Below, one piece after another: positions 28,944-38,174 of a DNA stretch of 64,000 nucleotides; the first letter of the stretch is position 1; every line of letters starts with the position of its first letter. The notes below the pieces were generated by a model. The model was not told the origin of the DNA, did not search any database, and saw only the letters and a program-made list of their open reading frames with translations. Source of the DNA: Agaribacillus aureus. GTDB taxonomy: Bacteria > Bacteroidota > Bacteroidia > Cytophagales > Cyclobacteriaceae. The stretch covers positions 1,984,001 to 2,048,000 of the forward strand of contig JAUJEB010000001.1 in assembly GCA_030442055.1 (NCBI GenBank), in the 5' to 3' direction. The position numbers and the translations under genes were made by a program.

Positions 28944-29397
28944 AGAAGCTTTTGATTACTATGATACTACTAAATTACTAATAGTTAAGTGTAACCGGAT
29001 GCCAAAAAGTGACAGGACACCAACCTTTTTCATCTCCCTGGGCACTGCTTCCTATGCCTGACCCTGTGTATTTACACTGTACTTAGCTTAGAACCATCAG
29101 CATTTAAAGTTGCAGTGTTTATTACATCGAAAGCCCACTGAAAAGATCCCATTAATTTCCATCGCAATGTTTCCTTTTTGTGAATTCATTATGAAGAAAG
29201 GGTAAACTTTTTCCATAATCCTAAAAAAAACATAAAATGCTGCCAAATCCTTAAAGATGACCGTTTCCATTACAATATTTTTCAGCCCTCCAGTGTAGCA
29301 AAACTGTAATGTATAAACCGGAAATTAAAAAATCCGGATCCGGCCGTTTCTTTTTTTGGAAAGATTACTTGCCATCAACCACCCGATACGAGGCTGC
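28944..29397. other. intergenic region without recognisable gene
   Basis: About 450 bp between the divergent sigma and sensor-kinase genes. No convincing open frame or RNA gene was seen. A CCGGATCCGG palindrome lies near 29332-29342 and an AT-rich stretch precedes the kinase promoter. Confidence 0.5.
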
Positions 29398-29429
29398 TTT
29401 TGTGTCAAATAAAAACCTGATTACCTTTA
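29398..29429 (+). promoter_or_regulatory. Bacteroidota promoter for sensor kinase
   Basis: TTTTG at 29398-29402, a 19-base spacer and TACCTTTA at 29422-29429 fit the -33/-7 consensus with one mismatch at the final base. A start about 6 bases downstream would leave a leader of roughly 25 bases before the ATG at 29461. Confidence 0.55.
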
Positions 29430-29460
29430 GTAAACGCAATATGTCTCTGATTAAGAAATA

Positions 29461-31329
29461 ATGTCTTTCGTACTCAACTCCATTAAAAGTAGGCTACTTC
29501 TGGGATTTGCCTTTCTCACTTTAAATGTCATTTTCCTATCCAGCATGTCCTATTACAACCTCAAAAAAATCGAAAAGATAAGAGGTGTATCGAAAACAAC
29601 TTATCACCTGCATATTTCTACCCTGAAAATAATCAAAAAAGACATGGACTTATTGGGCATACATTCCAAAAGCCCCGAATTCTATCAACTGGAAAGACAC
29701 CCACTGCTACATGACCGGGATCGCCTGTTTGACCAGATCCAGCAAATGACGGAAGCGATTGCCCATGAGGAATACAGCAATGCTTTTGGCCAGGATCAAA
29801 GGCTGGAAGATATCCAAAATGAATTGATTGCCTATAACGAGGTCTTCCGGCGGGTCATACAGAAGGTTACAGCGCGGGGGTTTAAGGATTACGGGGTTGA
29901 AGGAAAAATGAGGCGACTCGCACATCTCATAGAAAAAGAATACAAGGACCAGGTGCTGCCCGCTGATCTGCTTATGCTCCGCAGGCATGAAAAAGATTAT
30001 ATCTTAAGAAAAGAAAGCATTTATATACAGAAACTAAATAATCTTTGTAACGAAATTCTTAAAAAGCTTTACGAAAAAACGCCGGATAACATGGAGGCCG
30101 GTCAACTGCTTACCGGCTATAGAAATTTGTTCAACCAGCTGGCTGACCTGAACAAACAAATAGGGCTGGAAAATAAAACAGGATTAAAAGCCGAATTAAA
30201 CGAACACCATGCAAGGTTGTCTGACCAATTTAATGAACTATTAGAGATAACAGAGGTCAGGGCCTCGGAAGGTATCCACGAAGGGAGTATAATTTTTGGT
30301 TTTACCGTTCTTTTTTCTATCATCTTCTCGTTAACAATCAGTTATTTCATTGCACAAAAATTCACCAAACCCATCAAAAAGTTGTCCAATACGATGGACA
30401 ATTTTATTGTTCATAAGGATCTGAGCGAAAAAATGATCATGCCGCAAAACTCCACCTACGAAATCGATAGTCTGGCCAACTCATTTATTAATTTGACAAA
30501 ACAGATTAAAAGCCAGTTTGAGGAGATTGAAGAGAAATCGTCATTATTGGAAAAACAAAACAAAGATCTCTCGAATCTAAACAGGGAACTGGATCGTTTC
30601 ATTTACAGCGTTGCCCATGATTTGAAATCGCCACTTTCCTCCCTCAAGGGATTAATCAACCTGGCAAAAAAAGATATCAGCCGCAAGGAATACCAGCATT
30701 ATTTTGATATGATGAATGGCAGCATCACAAAATTGTTGAGTTTCATCAGCGACATCGTTAACTACACCCGTAACAAACGGCTGGATCTCGAAGTGGAAGT
30801 AGTTAACCTCGAGGAAATGGTTGAAAGTATTTTCAATCAATATCAGTTTATCGAAGGCAGGGAGAACATTCAAAAGGAAGTTAACATCGAGCAAAAGTCC
30901 GTATTTTTCTCAGATGTTCGAAGAGTACAAATGGTCTTAACCAATATCATTTCCAATGCTGTACAATATTTTGATCCTGTCAAAAAAAATCCATTCATAA
31001 AAGTTGATATCCTGGTTGATAACAAAAAAGCCGGCATTCGTATAGAGGATAATGGCGTTGGTATCAGCGAGCAACACCTCAAGAAGGTCTTTGATATGTT
31101 TTTCAGGGCCAGTGAAGATTCAAAAGGTTCGGGTTTGGGGTTGTTCATAGTTCAGGAAACCATTAAAATCCTGGAAGGAAAGATCGAGGTCAGCTCCGTA
31201 GAGTTCACCGGTACCACCTTTACCATCGATTTGCCCAATCACGTTCATTCATTCCCTGTTAAATCCGGCGACGAGCGCACTGAAAAAACAAAGAAAACGG
31301 TCCTCATTGATACAGAATACAATTACTAA
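29461..31329 (+). CDS. sensor histidine kinase with HBM-like sensor and HAMP
   Basis: A 622-residue inner-membrane kinase. TM1 is near residues 8-30. A long periplasmic helical domain of about 240 residues follows, containing LRRHEKDYILR at 173-183, the hallmark of helical bimodular (HBM) sensors. TM2 is near 275-298. Then come HAMP, a coiled-coil linker (QFEEIEEKSSLLEKQNKD), a HisKA domain with phospho-acceptor His386 (VAHDLKSPLSS), and an HATPase with N box (NIISNAVQYFD), G1 (DNGVGI), F box (FDMFFRA) and G2 (GSGLGLFIV). No response regulator gene is adjacent, so it is an orphan. HBM sensors bind small organic acids in known cases; the ligand here is unknown. Confidence 0.92.
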   Translation: MSFVLNSIKSRLLLGFAFLTLNVIFLSSMSYYNLKKIEKIRGVSKTTYHLHISTLKIIKKDMDLLGIHSKSPEFYQLERHPLLHDRDRLFDQIQQMTEAIAHEEYSNAFGQDQRLEDIQNELIAYNEVFRRVIQKVTARGFKDYGVEGKMRRLAHLIEKEYKDQVLPADLLMLRRHEKDYILRKESIYIQKLNNLCNEILKKLYEKTPDNMEAGQLLTGYRNLFNQLADLNKQIGLENKTGLKAELNEHHARLSDQFNELLEITEVRASEGIHEGSIIFGFTVLFSIIFSLTISYFIAQKFTKPIKKLSNTMDNFIVHKDLSEKMIMPQNSTYEIDSLANSFINLTKQIKSQFEEIEEKSSLLEKQNKDLSNLNRELDRFIYSVAHDLKSPLSSLKGLINLAKKDISRKEYQHYFDMMNGSITKLLSFISDIVNYTRNKRLDLEVEVVNLEEMVESIFNQYQFIEGRENIQKEVNIEQKSVFFSDVRRVQMVLTNIISNAVQYFDPVKKNPFIKVDILVDNKKAGIRIEDNGVGISEQHLKKVFDMFFRASEDSKGSGLGLFIVQETIKILEGKIEVSSVEFTGTTFTIDLPNHVHSFPVKSGDERTEKTKKTVLIDTEYNY

Positions 31330-31499
31330 GTCTAAATGTTGCCAAACAGATCCGGTAGCACCAAAAGATTCTTTCACCTGTAAAACCGCAAGCATATCAA
31401 CTGATACGGGCACTATATGCTGTCTCCTGGAACCAGTATCGCAGATAATCGTATTGACCGCATTCATTCGATCGTGATTTTGATTATATTCAGGGCGTT

Positions 31500-31802
31500 A
31501 TGACTTGTAAACATTTAAGCAAATTAGAGCAGGAACTAATCCATAAAGCCATTAAAATCACCTATCGCGGACAGGCCTGGGGTGACAACTGCCGGGAATG
31601 GGTTTATTTTGAATGTATATTCGTGGACCTTGAGCAGACAATGAAAAGATTGGAACTAAATCAGGAGAAACTGGAAATTCATTCCCATTACGGCACCCAT
31701 GACGGACAAGAGCACGGCCTGGTTTGCAAAAGCTGCAAAGATGCCATCATGGGTATCCACCCTGCGTCAATGGAACAGGGTAAGTTTCTAAAATATGTGT
31801 AA
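31500..31802 (+). CDS. conserved Cys/His-rich small protein
   Basis: A 100-residue cytoplasmic protein with potential metal ligands at both ends: Cys3/His5 (MTCKHLS), Cys31, Cys39, the cluster HSHYGTHDGQEHG, and Cys76-x2-Cys79 (VCKSCKDAIMG). The layout (an early CxH, a Trp-rich NCREWVYFEC strand, a late CxxC) suggests one zinc site. I recall similar hypothetical proteins in Bacteroidota but no known function. ATG at 31500. The 170 bp between the kinase and this gene hold nothing recognisable. Confidence 0.6.
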   Translation: MTCKHLSKLEQELIHKAIKITYRGQAWGDNCREWVYFECIFVDLEQTMKRLELNQEKLEIHSHYGTHDGQEHGLVCKSCKDAIMGIHPASMEQGKFLKYV

Positions 31803-32000
31803 GAGCAGGGCTTTCGGTCTCCGGCTACCAACCTTCTCAGGCCACTCATCAAAAGGCGCCAGGGTACCGGTGCTATCACATCGGCCTTCACCTATGGACA
31901 GACTATTATCAATTTTTATGGCTTCCATTGGCCAAATTGCCAGGGAAAATGTAACTTTCTATCTGATACATAGCCTTATTTGAACCTGAAGATTAAAATT

Positions 32001-33143
32001 ATGAAAAGACACCAAACCGCCACTCTTCTATCATTATCAGCTTTGTTATTAATAGCTGGCTCTGCCTGGATAATTCCATTACCTGTGAATGAAGGCATGC
32101 CCGCCGCGATAGATGGGGGTACCGGCCACTATCTTTATGTAGCCACTCCTGGTATCAGGGACTACCTGGGCTATGGCGGTCATGGACTGCTTGTTTTTGA
32201 TATTGACAATCATCACAAATTTGTGAAACGCATCAGCACCAAGGGATTTCACAAAAATGGCCATCCGTCCAATGTCAAGGGTATCGCTGTCAGCGAGTCA
32301 CTCAATAGTGTTTTTATCACTACCCTGGAATCCATGCAGCGCATTGACCTGGGTACGGAAAAGGTGCTGTGGGAAATCGCCTACAAAGGAGGCTGCGACC
32401 GGATGTCAATTTCACCGGATGGGATGACTATGTATCTTCCCTCCCTGGAGAAGGATTTTTGGAACGTCGTCGATTGCAAAAGCGGGGATATCATTACCAA
32501 GATTAAAGTATATGCACGTGCCCATAACACGATTTACGGTCCTTCCGGGAACAGGGCATACATGGCTGATATCGCCTCCCCCCTATTACATGTCGCAGAT
32601 ACGAAAACGCATACGATAGTACAGACAATAGGACCTTTTAGTGCGGGAATTCGCCCATTTACTATTAACAGTGACGAATCCCTCGTCTTTGTGAATGTCA
32701 ACGATCTATTGGGATTTGAAGTCGGTGATTTGAAAACGGGACAAAAAATAGCCAGCATACAGGTGCAGGGCTGGGATAAAGGTCCTGTGCGAAGACATGG
32801 CAATCCCAGTCATGGTATCGGTATGACACCGGATGAAAAAGAAATATGGATCAGCGATGGCCATAACATGCGCATGCATATTTTTAGTGCCGAAGCCCCC
32901 TATCAACAGCTAACCACCATTCCGTTAAGCGATATGCCCGGTTGGGTTACATTTAGTATAGATGGCCAGTATGCCTACCCGTCCAGTGGTGAAGTGATCC
33001 ATACCAAAACGCGAAAAACATTATACCTGCTGCAGGATGAAAATTATAATACGGTTTCCAGTGAAAAAATGATTGAAATATTTATGAAAGACGGTAAAGT
33101 AAGCAAAGCTGGTAATCAATTTGGCATAGGCAGATTGCATTAA
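32001..33143 (+). CDS. exported YVTN-type beta-propeller protein
   Basis: A 380-residue secreted seven-bladed propeller of the YncE/YVTN kind. The start is set at the ATG at 32001, which begins a signal (MKRHQTATLLSLSALLLIAG), rather than a TTG at 31980. Blade motifs repeat: YLYVATPGIRDYLGY, SVFITTLESMQRIDLG, MTMYLPSLEKDFWNVVDCKS, RAYMADIASPLLHVADT and EIWISDGHNMRMHIF. Such proteins often bind ligands or partner enzymes outside the cytoplasm. It lies 28 bp before a sulfatase gene and is likely co-transcribed with it. Confidence 0.8.
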   Translation: MKRHQTATLLSLSALLLIAGSAWIIPLPVNEGMPAAIDGGTGHYLYVATPGIRDYLGYGGHGLLVFDIDNHHKFVKRISTKGFHKNGHPSNVKGIAVSESLNSVFITTLESMQRIDLGTEKVLWEIAYKGGCDRMSISPDGMTMYLPSLEKDFWNVVDCKSGDIITKIKVYARAHNTIYGPSGNRAYMADIASPLLHVADTKTHTIVQTIGPFSAGIRPFTINSDESLVFVNVNDLLGFEVGDLKTGQKIASIQVQGWDKGPVRRHGNPSHGIGMTPDEKEIWISDGHNMRMHIFSAEAPYQQLTTIPLSDMPGWVTFSIDGQYAYPSSGEVIHTKTRKTLYLLQDENYNTVSSEKMIEIFMKDGKVSKAGNQFGIGRLH

Positions 33144-33171
33144 GTCTAAATGACCACTTAACTTAAACACG

Positions 33172-34533
33172 ATGACGAGAAAAATCTTATTGCTGGTACT
33201 CAGTGGGCTGATAGGGTTCGCTAAAGCTCAAAACACAAAACCAAATATTATTTTTATCCTAACCGACGATCAACGCTGGGATGCCCTGGGTTATTCTGGT
33301 AATCAGATTATTCAGACCTCTGAAATGGACAAACTCGCCAGAGAGGGGACTTACTTTAAAAATGCCTTTGTGACAACCCCTATTTGCGCTGCCAGCCGGG
33401 CCAGCATCATGACCGGCTTGTATGAGCGAAAACATGACTATACTTTTCGAAAACCGCCTTTAAAAAATGCCTACATTGAAAAAAGCTACTTCTCCATTTT
33501 GAAGAACGCAGGATACTACAATGGATTCCTGGGGAAATTTGGGGTCAATTTTGAAAATCAAAGGGATACGGCGCTTTTTGACGTATACAAACCAGAAAAC
33601 CGAGGTGATTACTTCAGGTTGACCAATGGTGGTACCAAACACAAACATTTAACGGATATAATAGGTAGCAATGCTATTGATTTTATCAGGAACGCCCCTC
33701 AAGACAAGCCTTTCTGTCTTTCAATCAGTTTCCATGCCCCTCATGCAGCCGATAATGCGCCAAAACAGTACTTTTGGCCAAAAGCCATGGATGGTATGTA
33801 TCGAGACGTGACCATTCCCAAAGCTCCGTTAAGTGACATTCAGGATTTCAACAAACTCCCTCAACCTGTAAGAGAGGGGTTCAACCGGGCTCGCTGGAAA
33901 TGGCGATATGATACGCCCGAAAAGTATCAGGAGATGGTAAAGGGATACTACCGTATGATAAGTGGCATTGACAGCGCCATTGGAAAAATTCGCGCGACGC
34001 TGGAGCAACAGAAAATTGCGGAGAATACCATTATCATATTGATCGGTGATAATGGCTATTTTCTCGGAGAAAGGCAATTGGCCGGTAAATGGTTAATGTA
34101 CGAACCATCTTTACGCGTTCCTTTAATTATCTACAACCCGTCAGGTACCGGAAAAAAAACAATAGAAGATATGGTGCTGAATATTGATATTACCCCCACC
34201 ATCCTGGATTTCGCCAATGTGGATATCCCGGATTCCTATGCTGGTATAAGTCTGGAAAACTATACGAATAGCAATAGCGCTCCACCTCAAAAAAGAGACC
34301 ATTTTGTGTGCGAACATCTTTGGGATTTTAAACCCATTCCAGCCAGTGAAGGCATACGTACCGAAAAATATAAATACTTCAGGTATAAATATGATCCGGC
34401 AATTGAGGAATTGTATGATATCAAAAACGATCCTCACGAAAAAAATAACCTTGCCCATCAGGAAGAATTCGCGCAGCTCTTACAGCAGCTCCGGATCAAA
34501 TGCGATCAATCCATAAAAAAGATCTCAAATTGA
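33172..34533 (+). CDS. exported type I sulfatase
   Basis: A 453-residue arylsulfatase-family hydrolase with a Sec signal (MTRKILLLVLSGLIGFAKAQ). The formylglycine motif is Cys72-Ala-Ala-Ser-Arg76, a C-x-A-x-R variant of CxPxR that is known to be convertible. Metal ligands are expected at Asp32/Asp33 (TDDQRWD) and Asp-Asn in IGDNGYFLGE. Further sulfatase blocks are SISFHAPHAA and GKWLMYEPSLRVPLIIY. It probably desulfates a polysaccharide or small sulfate ester. No maturase or SusCD genes are in the window. The propeller gene upstream is probably in the same operon. Confidence 0.92.
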   Translation: MTRKILLLVLSGLIGFAKAQNTKPNIIFILTDDQRWDALGYSGNQIIQTSEMDKLAREGTYFKNAFVTTPICAASRASIMTGLYERKHDYTFRKPPLKNAYIEKSYFSILKNAGYYNGFLGKFGVNFENQRDTALFDVYKPENRGDYFRLTNGGTKHKHLTDIIGSNAIDFIRNAPQDKPFCLSISFHAPHAADNAPKQYFWPKAMDGMYRDVTIPKAPLSDIQDFNKLPQPVREGFNRARWKWRYDTPEKYQEMVKGYYRMISGIDSAIGKIRATLEQQKIAENTIIILIGDNGYFLGERQLAGKWLMYEPSLRVPLIIYNPSGTGKKTIEDMVLNIDITPTILDFANVDIPDSYAGISLENYTNSNSAPPQKRDHFVCEHLWDFKPIPASEGIRTEKYKYFRYKYDPAIEELYDIKNDPHEKNNLAHQEEFAQLLQQLRIKCDQSIKKISN

Positions 34534-34837
34534 TACGGACTGGTCCCCCTATAGAATAGCCCCGGGAATAATAGCTGCATATAAGGTGTTAAAGCCTGTA
34601 ATGGCAATAACCTTGGTTTACTTTCTGCGTCTTAGCTTTAAGCCCTAATACATTTTTATACTCTTTTGAATATGATTATTATCCAAATCGCGTTTTTAAA
34701 GAAGAAAAGTATAACTTGAATAAAATACTTATTTTAAACCAAAACAGATAGCTATCATGATAGAAAAAAGCCGGGTTTCTCTAAACAATACAAATATTTT
34801 CCGGCATTTTATACTATCACCAACAACCTCATCCATT

Positions 34838-35554
34838 ATGAAAAACTTCAACATATTATTTAGCATTTTACTGGCGACCTTGGGAACGCTGGTATTTAGC
34901 CCCATCCAGGCACAAAAAACCATTAATGTAGCCCCGTTTACCGGCGTAAAGCTGGGACTACCCGTTGACCTCTATATCCGGCAGGGAACCCCACAAAAAG
35001 TCGTTGTGGAAGCCTCCGGTGAAGTCACCAGCCGGATCCACACCAAGATCCTTCATGGAAATCTGTATATTATCAAAGGTGAGAATGATTCGGGATGGTG
35101 GGAGAAACAACAGAGCAAAAGTGAAAAGATTAAGATATACATTACCGCCCCCAACATCAAGAACCTGGCCGTCAGCGGTAGTGGAAGCATCCTTAGCGAA
35201 AATACTTTACGCGGCGATAATCTGAAAATCGATGTTAGCGGGTCAGGGAGTGTGAAGGTCGCCGTGGCAGTTGGTCATGTGGAGGGTAAAGTTTCAGGTT
35301 CCAGCACCATGGGCCTCAAGGGCAGTGCACAGAATACAAAATTCCGGGTCAGCGGATCAGCCAATTTAAACGCAGAAAGATTAGCTGCGGACAATTGCCA
35401 GGTAGAGCTCAGCGGTTCCGGAAACTGTCGCATACAGGTTAGCAACAACCTGATGTCCCGTATCAGCGGCAGCGGCAAAGTATATTACAAGGGAAATCCT
35501 AAAAAGATCATTAACAATGCCTCGGGTACCGGTTCACTAAAGAAAATTTCCTAG
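34838..35554 (+). CDS. head-GIN domain (DUF2807) exported protein
   Basis: A 238-residue secreted protein with signal MKNFNILFSILLATLGTLVF. The head-GIN/DUF2807 domain begins with VAPFTGVKLGLPVDLYIRQG and continues as a right-handed beta-solenoid with recurring Ser-Gly-Ser-Gly turns (VSGSGSILSEN, DVSGSGSVKV, ELSGSGNCRI, RISGSGKVYY). These are putative auto-transporter-like adhesin domains of Bacteroidota with unknown ligand. The ATG at 34838 is chosen to start the signal peptide. The 303 bp upstream show no other gene. Confidence 0.88.
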   Translation: MKNFNILFSILLATLGTLVFSPIQAQKTINVAPFTGVKLGLPVDLYIRQGTPQKVVVEASGEVTSRIHTKILHGNLYIIKGENDSGWWEKQQSKSEKIKIYITAPNIKNLAVSGSGSILSENTLRGDNLKIDVSGSGSVKVAVAVGHVEGKVSGSSTMGLKGSAQNTKFRVSGSANLNAERLAADNCQVELSGSGNCRIQVSNNLMSRISGSGKVYYKGNPKKIINNASGTGSLKKIS

Positions 35555-35562
35555 AAAGAAAA

Positions 35563-35580
35563 AATTTTCGGCCGAAAATT
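35563..35580. terminator. 18-bp perfect palindrome after head-GIN gene
   Basis: AATTTTCGGCCGAAAATT lies 8 bp after the stop codon, flanked by A-rich sequence on the left. It could act as a transcript end or a protein-binding site. There is no T-run on the plus strand, so a classic terminator is uncertain. Confidence 0.35.
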
Positions 35581-35797
35581 AAGAAGCTGACAGCAGCCCC
35601 CCATCTCGATAAATGAATATTCGAAATGGGGGCTCCCATAGCAGGTACCACAAAAACTATCCATTGTTACAGGCAGTCCCGGTTTTAGTATTCGCCTCTT
35701 TTGAAACGTGGGACAGGATAAAAACCCACATGTTGTTTCAAAAAATGTCACGTTTTCACCCCGACGTTTGTCTTGTCTGAAACAAATAGAAAATAAA

Positions 35798-36172
35798 ATG
35801 AAAACGGAAACAAAAAATGAGATTGTTAAAGCGATAACTGAATTTATCGAAGGGGCAGATGAAAGTAATCTGGAAAGGCTTGACACTGTGCTTCACTCAG
35901 CTTTCAGAAATGTGCAATATGGCTTCTTTGAGCAGACAGGCGTTTTTACCATTAATAGAGCAAAATATATAGCCCTGGTGGGAGAAAAAAAATTTGGGGG
36001 CGTAGAAAGAACAATGGATCTCCTGTCCCTCGAGGTCTTACCCAACATAGCCATGGCCACTGTTAAGCTGGAAAGTGTCCAACTAACCTTCCATTCATTT
36101 ATTTCCCTGGTATGCGAGGATGGTGTATGGAAGGTCATAGAGAATTTTCCTCACGTGACATTAAAATCCTGA
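35798..36172 (+). CDS. NTF2-like (lumazine-binding-type) protein
   Basis: A 124-residue cytoplasmic protein of the NTF2/SnoaL-like fold, related to the putative lumazine-binding group common in Bacteroidota: an N-terminal helix (EIVKAITEFIEGADESNLER), then FRNVQYGF, a central helix and the final curved strands SFISLVCEDGVWKVIENFPH. The frame is open further upstream, but the ATG at 35798 follows AAATAGAAAATAAA and fits the family length. The role (ligand binding or small enzyme) is unknown. Confidence 0.75.
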   Translation: MKTETKNEIVKAITEFIEGADESNLERLDTVLHSAFRNVQYGFFEQTGVFTINRAKYIALVGEKKFGGVERTMDLLSLEVLPNIAMATVKLESVQLTFHSFISLVCEDGVWKVIENFPHVTLKS

Positions 36173-36273
36173 CCTCATTGATGGTAGGTAACACGCCTGC
36201 AATTACTAAATGAAAGGAAAACTTAAGACTATGGATTGGATGCATTTTCTGATCTGAAATGCTTGGGCTCACC

Positions 36274-36319
36274 AAAAAAATAAAAAGGATGGACCGGCAC
36301 CCCTTGCCTTGTCCATCCT
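36274..36319 (-). terminator. rho-independent terminator on minus strand
   Basis: A 9-bp perfect stem (AGGATGGAC/GTCCATCCT) with a 16-base loop is followed, read on the minus strand, by TTTTATTTTTTT. It lies about 355 bp beyond the stop of avidin-like gene B and is the best terminator in this gap. The remaining 36173-36673 interval shows no gene that I can support, only a small GGGAC/GTCCC hairpin near 36461-36476. Confidence 0.6.
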
Positions 36320-36673
36320 CTTTGGCTATGGATAAAAAAATAAAAAAAGATCCCTTTCCCATATATTACCCCAAAGTCCCTTTATAAGACTATTGCATTC
36401 CTATTTTTGTTTTTTGTGGGAGAATATAATGGTCATTTTGATAGGAAACAGGCTAAAATCCCAGGGACAAAAGCGTCCCTATATTAAATTAGTTTGAATG
36501 GATATAGTTAGCAGCGAAAATTACTTTTGAAGACCGAAAGAAAGCTACTGTTATTAAAATTGTTTGAGAAAAACGGTCCCATTTTGACAAAATCCCCGAA
36601 AGCCCTGCAGCCGTGTTGGGAGATGCTGTAAAACCAGCAAGCCATAAAAAAACGGGCACATCAAAGCGGACGC

Positions 36674-37048
36674 TTAATTGAGGGATAACTCTTTAAAATC
36701 AAATTTAGAAAAATGTAATATGCCCTTTTTCAATCGTTTTCTCTCAGGTCGGTCAGGGTGACGAATCCAGTGGGCATCAAAAGCGATGCCTTTGGATTCA
36801 TGTGTTAGCTGGATACAAAAATGGGTGTAACCATCTACCGAAGCTATGTACTGACTCCAATGAATTGAAAAAAGCAAAGAAAATGTATGCTTCCCGTTAG
36901 GTGCAATAACCCCCTCAATAGGGATCCTTCTTTGGCCCTTTTCGGTGTCAAATCTAAAATCTCCTGAGATCGTATGATTATCTGAACTTTCTATAAAGAG
37001 GGTATATCCCTGGTTGTTAAACCATGTGCCAATTAATTCCATTTCCAT
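36674..37048 (-). CDS. avidin-like beta-barrel protein, copy B
   Basis: A 124-residue paralog of the protein at 25194-25628, roughly half identical by eye. It shows the avidin layout more clearly: GTWFNNQGYTL, HTISGDFRF, RIPIEGVIAP, FSLLFSIHWSQY, the Trp-bearing strand FDAHWIRH and a last strand GILHFSKF (compare streptavidin GHDTFTKV). Streptavidin biotin contacts at Ser27, Tyr43, Ser45 and Asp128 would be Tyr, Phe, Phe and Leu, so the pocket is likely remodelled. No signal peptide, unlike secreted avidins. ATG at 37048, with a second in-frame ATG at 37042. Divergent from ParB-like gene B. Confidence 0.57.
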   Translation of the reverse strand: MEMELIGTWFNNQGYTLFIESSDNHTISGDFRFDTEKGQRRIPIEGVIAPNGKHTFSLLFSIHWSQYIASVDGYTHFCIQLTHESKGIAFDAHWIRHPDRPERKRLKKGILHFSKFDFKELSLN

Positions 37049-37080
37049 TGCCTTTTATTGTCGAAATACTATTTAAAATT

Positions 37081-37093
37081 GGAATCTAAATAT
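37081..37093 (-). promoter_or_regulatory. conserved upstream block of avidin-like gene B
   Basis: GGAATCTAAATAT, identical to 25667-25679 and at the same 39-base distance from the homologous ATG. Likely part of the avidin-like gene promoter or a shared operator. Confidence 0.45.
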
Positions 37094-37179
37094 TTTTAGG
37101 CAAAAATCAAATAAAAAATACTCGATATTTTCGAACAATTATTCGAAAAAATTGTTTTACTAATCAAAATTTTCCGCTG

Positions 37180-37208
37180 GGAAATAAGCAATTATTTCAA
37201 TATTTTTA
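37180..37208 (+). promoter_or_regulatory. conserved promoter block of ParB-like gene B
   Basis: GGAAATAAGCAATTATTTCA followed by ATATTTTTA corresponds almost base for base to 25763-25791. The -7 box reads TATTTTTA here instead of TATTTTTG. Confidence 0.45.
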
Positions 37209-37238
37209 CTGCTGCCTTAAAACTGATAACTGAACAAA

Positions 37239-38111
37239 ATGACGGTAACAATTAAACAAGAAGAAGCTTTAAAGAAGTACATTATTCCATTAAGTAAAGA
37301 AGAATTCAACCTGTTAGAACAAAATATCCTGAAAGATGGTTGCCTGGACCCACTGCGAGTATGGGTAAATCAAAAGGGAGAGCACGTGCTGGTGGACGGC
37401 CACAACAGATTGAATATTTGTGAAAAACACGGGATTGATTTTGAAATAAAGCAGATGTCCTTTGAAAGTCTTGAGGATGCTAAAATATGGATGGCCAACA
37501 ATCAGTTGGGAAGACGTAATCTTACGCCGGACCAGGTAAGCTATTACAGGGGCCTGAAATATGAAAGCTTAAAGAAAAACAACAAAGGATACGCACAGGT
37601 AAAGTCCGCAGGTCAAAATGAGCCATGGACTTACGAGGTATTGGCGGAGGAGTTCAAAGTAAGTGCCAGTACCATCAAGCGCGACGCCAAATTTGCCAAG
37701 GCCCTAGATAAGATAGGTCAAACCAATGCTGCCCTCAAATACGACATTTTGTCCGGCGCAACTAAAGTCAAAAAAGCCGACATAATGTTGTTTGCAGATA
37801 TTGATGATTATAAAAAGTTGAATTTTAAAAATGAGGCAGATCTTTACAATAAAGCCAACCGGTTGAGAAACAAAATGCTGACTGAGATCGAAGGACAGCT
37901 CAAACAAACTGAAATAGATCGTATTGAACGCGCCAAAGAGGAGCTCCAGGCCACTGATCCTATGTTCAATACCAAGGATGCAAGGATCAACCGGATCAAA
38001 GGGCAAATATTGTCGGCCATGAACAAGGCCATTCAACATAATGACGCCAAAGCTTTCCAGGAATTGGAAGGGCTTATTAAAAAGTTGCACACGGTTTTAT
38101 TTGACGATTAA
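37239..38111 (+). CDS. ParB-like DNA-binding protein, copy B
   Basis: A 290-residue close paralog of the gene at 25815. It has the same ParB/sulfiredoxin-like N-domain with VDGHNR, the same MANNQLGRRNLTPDQVSYYR segment, an HTH (LAEEFKVSASTIKRDAKFAK) and a basic C-terminus ending LIKKLHTVLFDD. Conservation is strongest in the HTH and the C-terminal helices. The N-terminal loop after the VDGHNR domain differs (FEIKQMSFESLED against FKTEFIKFDNIED). Together with avidin-like gene B it repeats the divergent module. No ParA is present. Most likely a sequence-specific DNA-binding regulator. Confidence 0.75.
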   Translation: MTVTIKQEEALKKYIIPLSKEEFNLLEQNILKDGCLDPLRVWVNQKGEHVLVDGHNRLNICEKHGIDFEIKQMSFESLEDAKIWMANNQLGRRNLTPDQVSYYRGLKYESLKKNNKGYAQVKSAGQNEPWTYEVLAEEFKVSASTIKRDAKFAKALDKIGQTNAALKYDILSGATKVKKADIMLFADIDDYKKLNFKNEADLYNKANRLRNKMLTEIEGQLKQTEIDRIERAKEELQATDPMFNTKDARINRIKGQILSAMNKAIQHNDAKAFQELEGLIKKLHTVLFDD

Positions 38112-38134
38112 TTTCTTATTAAGAGATCACTTGT

Positions 38135-38174
38135 AAACGGAGATGGGGAGTGATATTATATTCCCTCTCCGTTT
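38135..38174. terminator. hairpin after ParB-like gene B
   Basis: AAACGGAGA pairs with TCTCCGTTT, extended by GGGG/CCC contacts, around an AT-rich loop. It sits 24 bp past the ParB-like stop. It lacks a T-run, so termination is plausible but unproven. The rest of 38112-38374 shows no gene. Confidence 0.4.
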
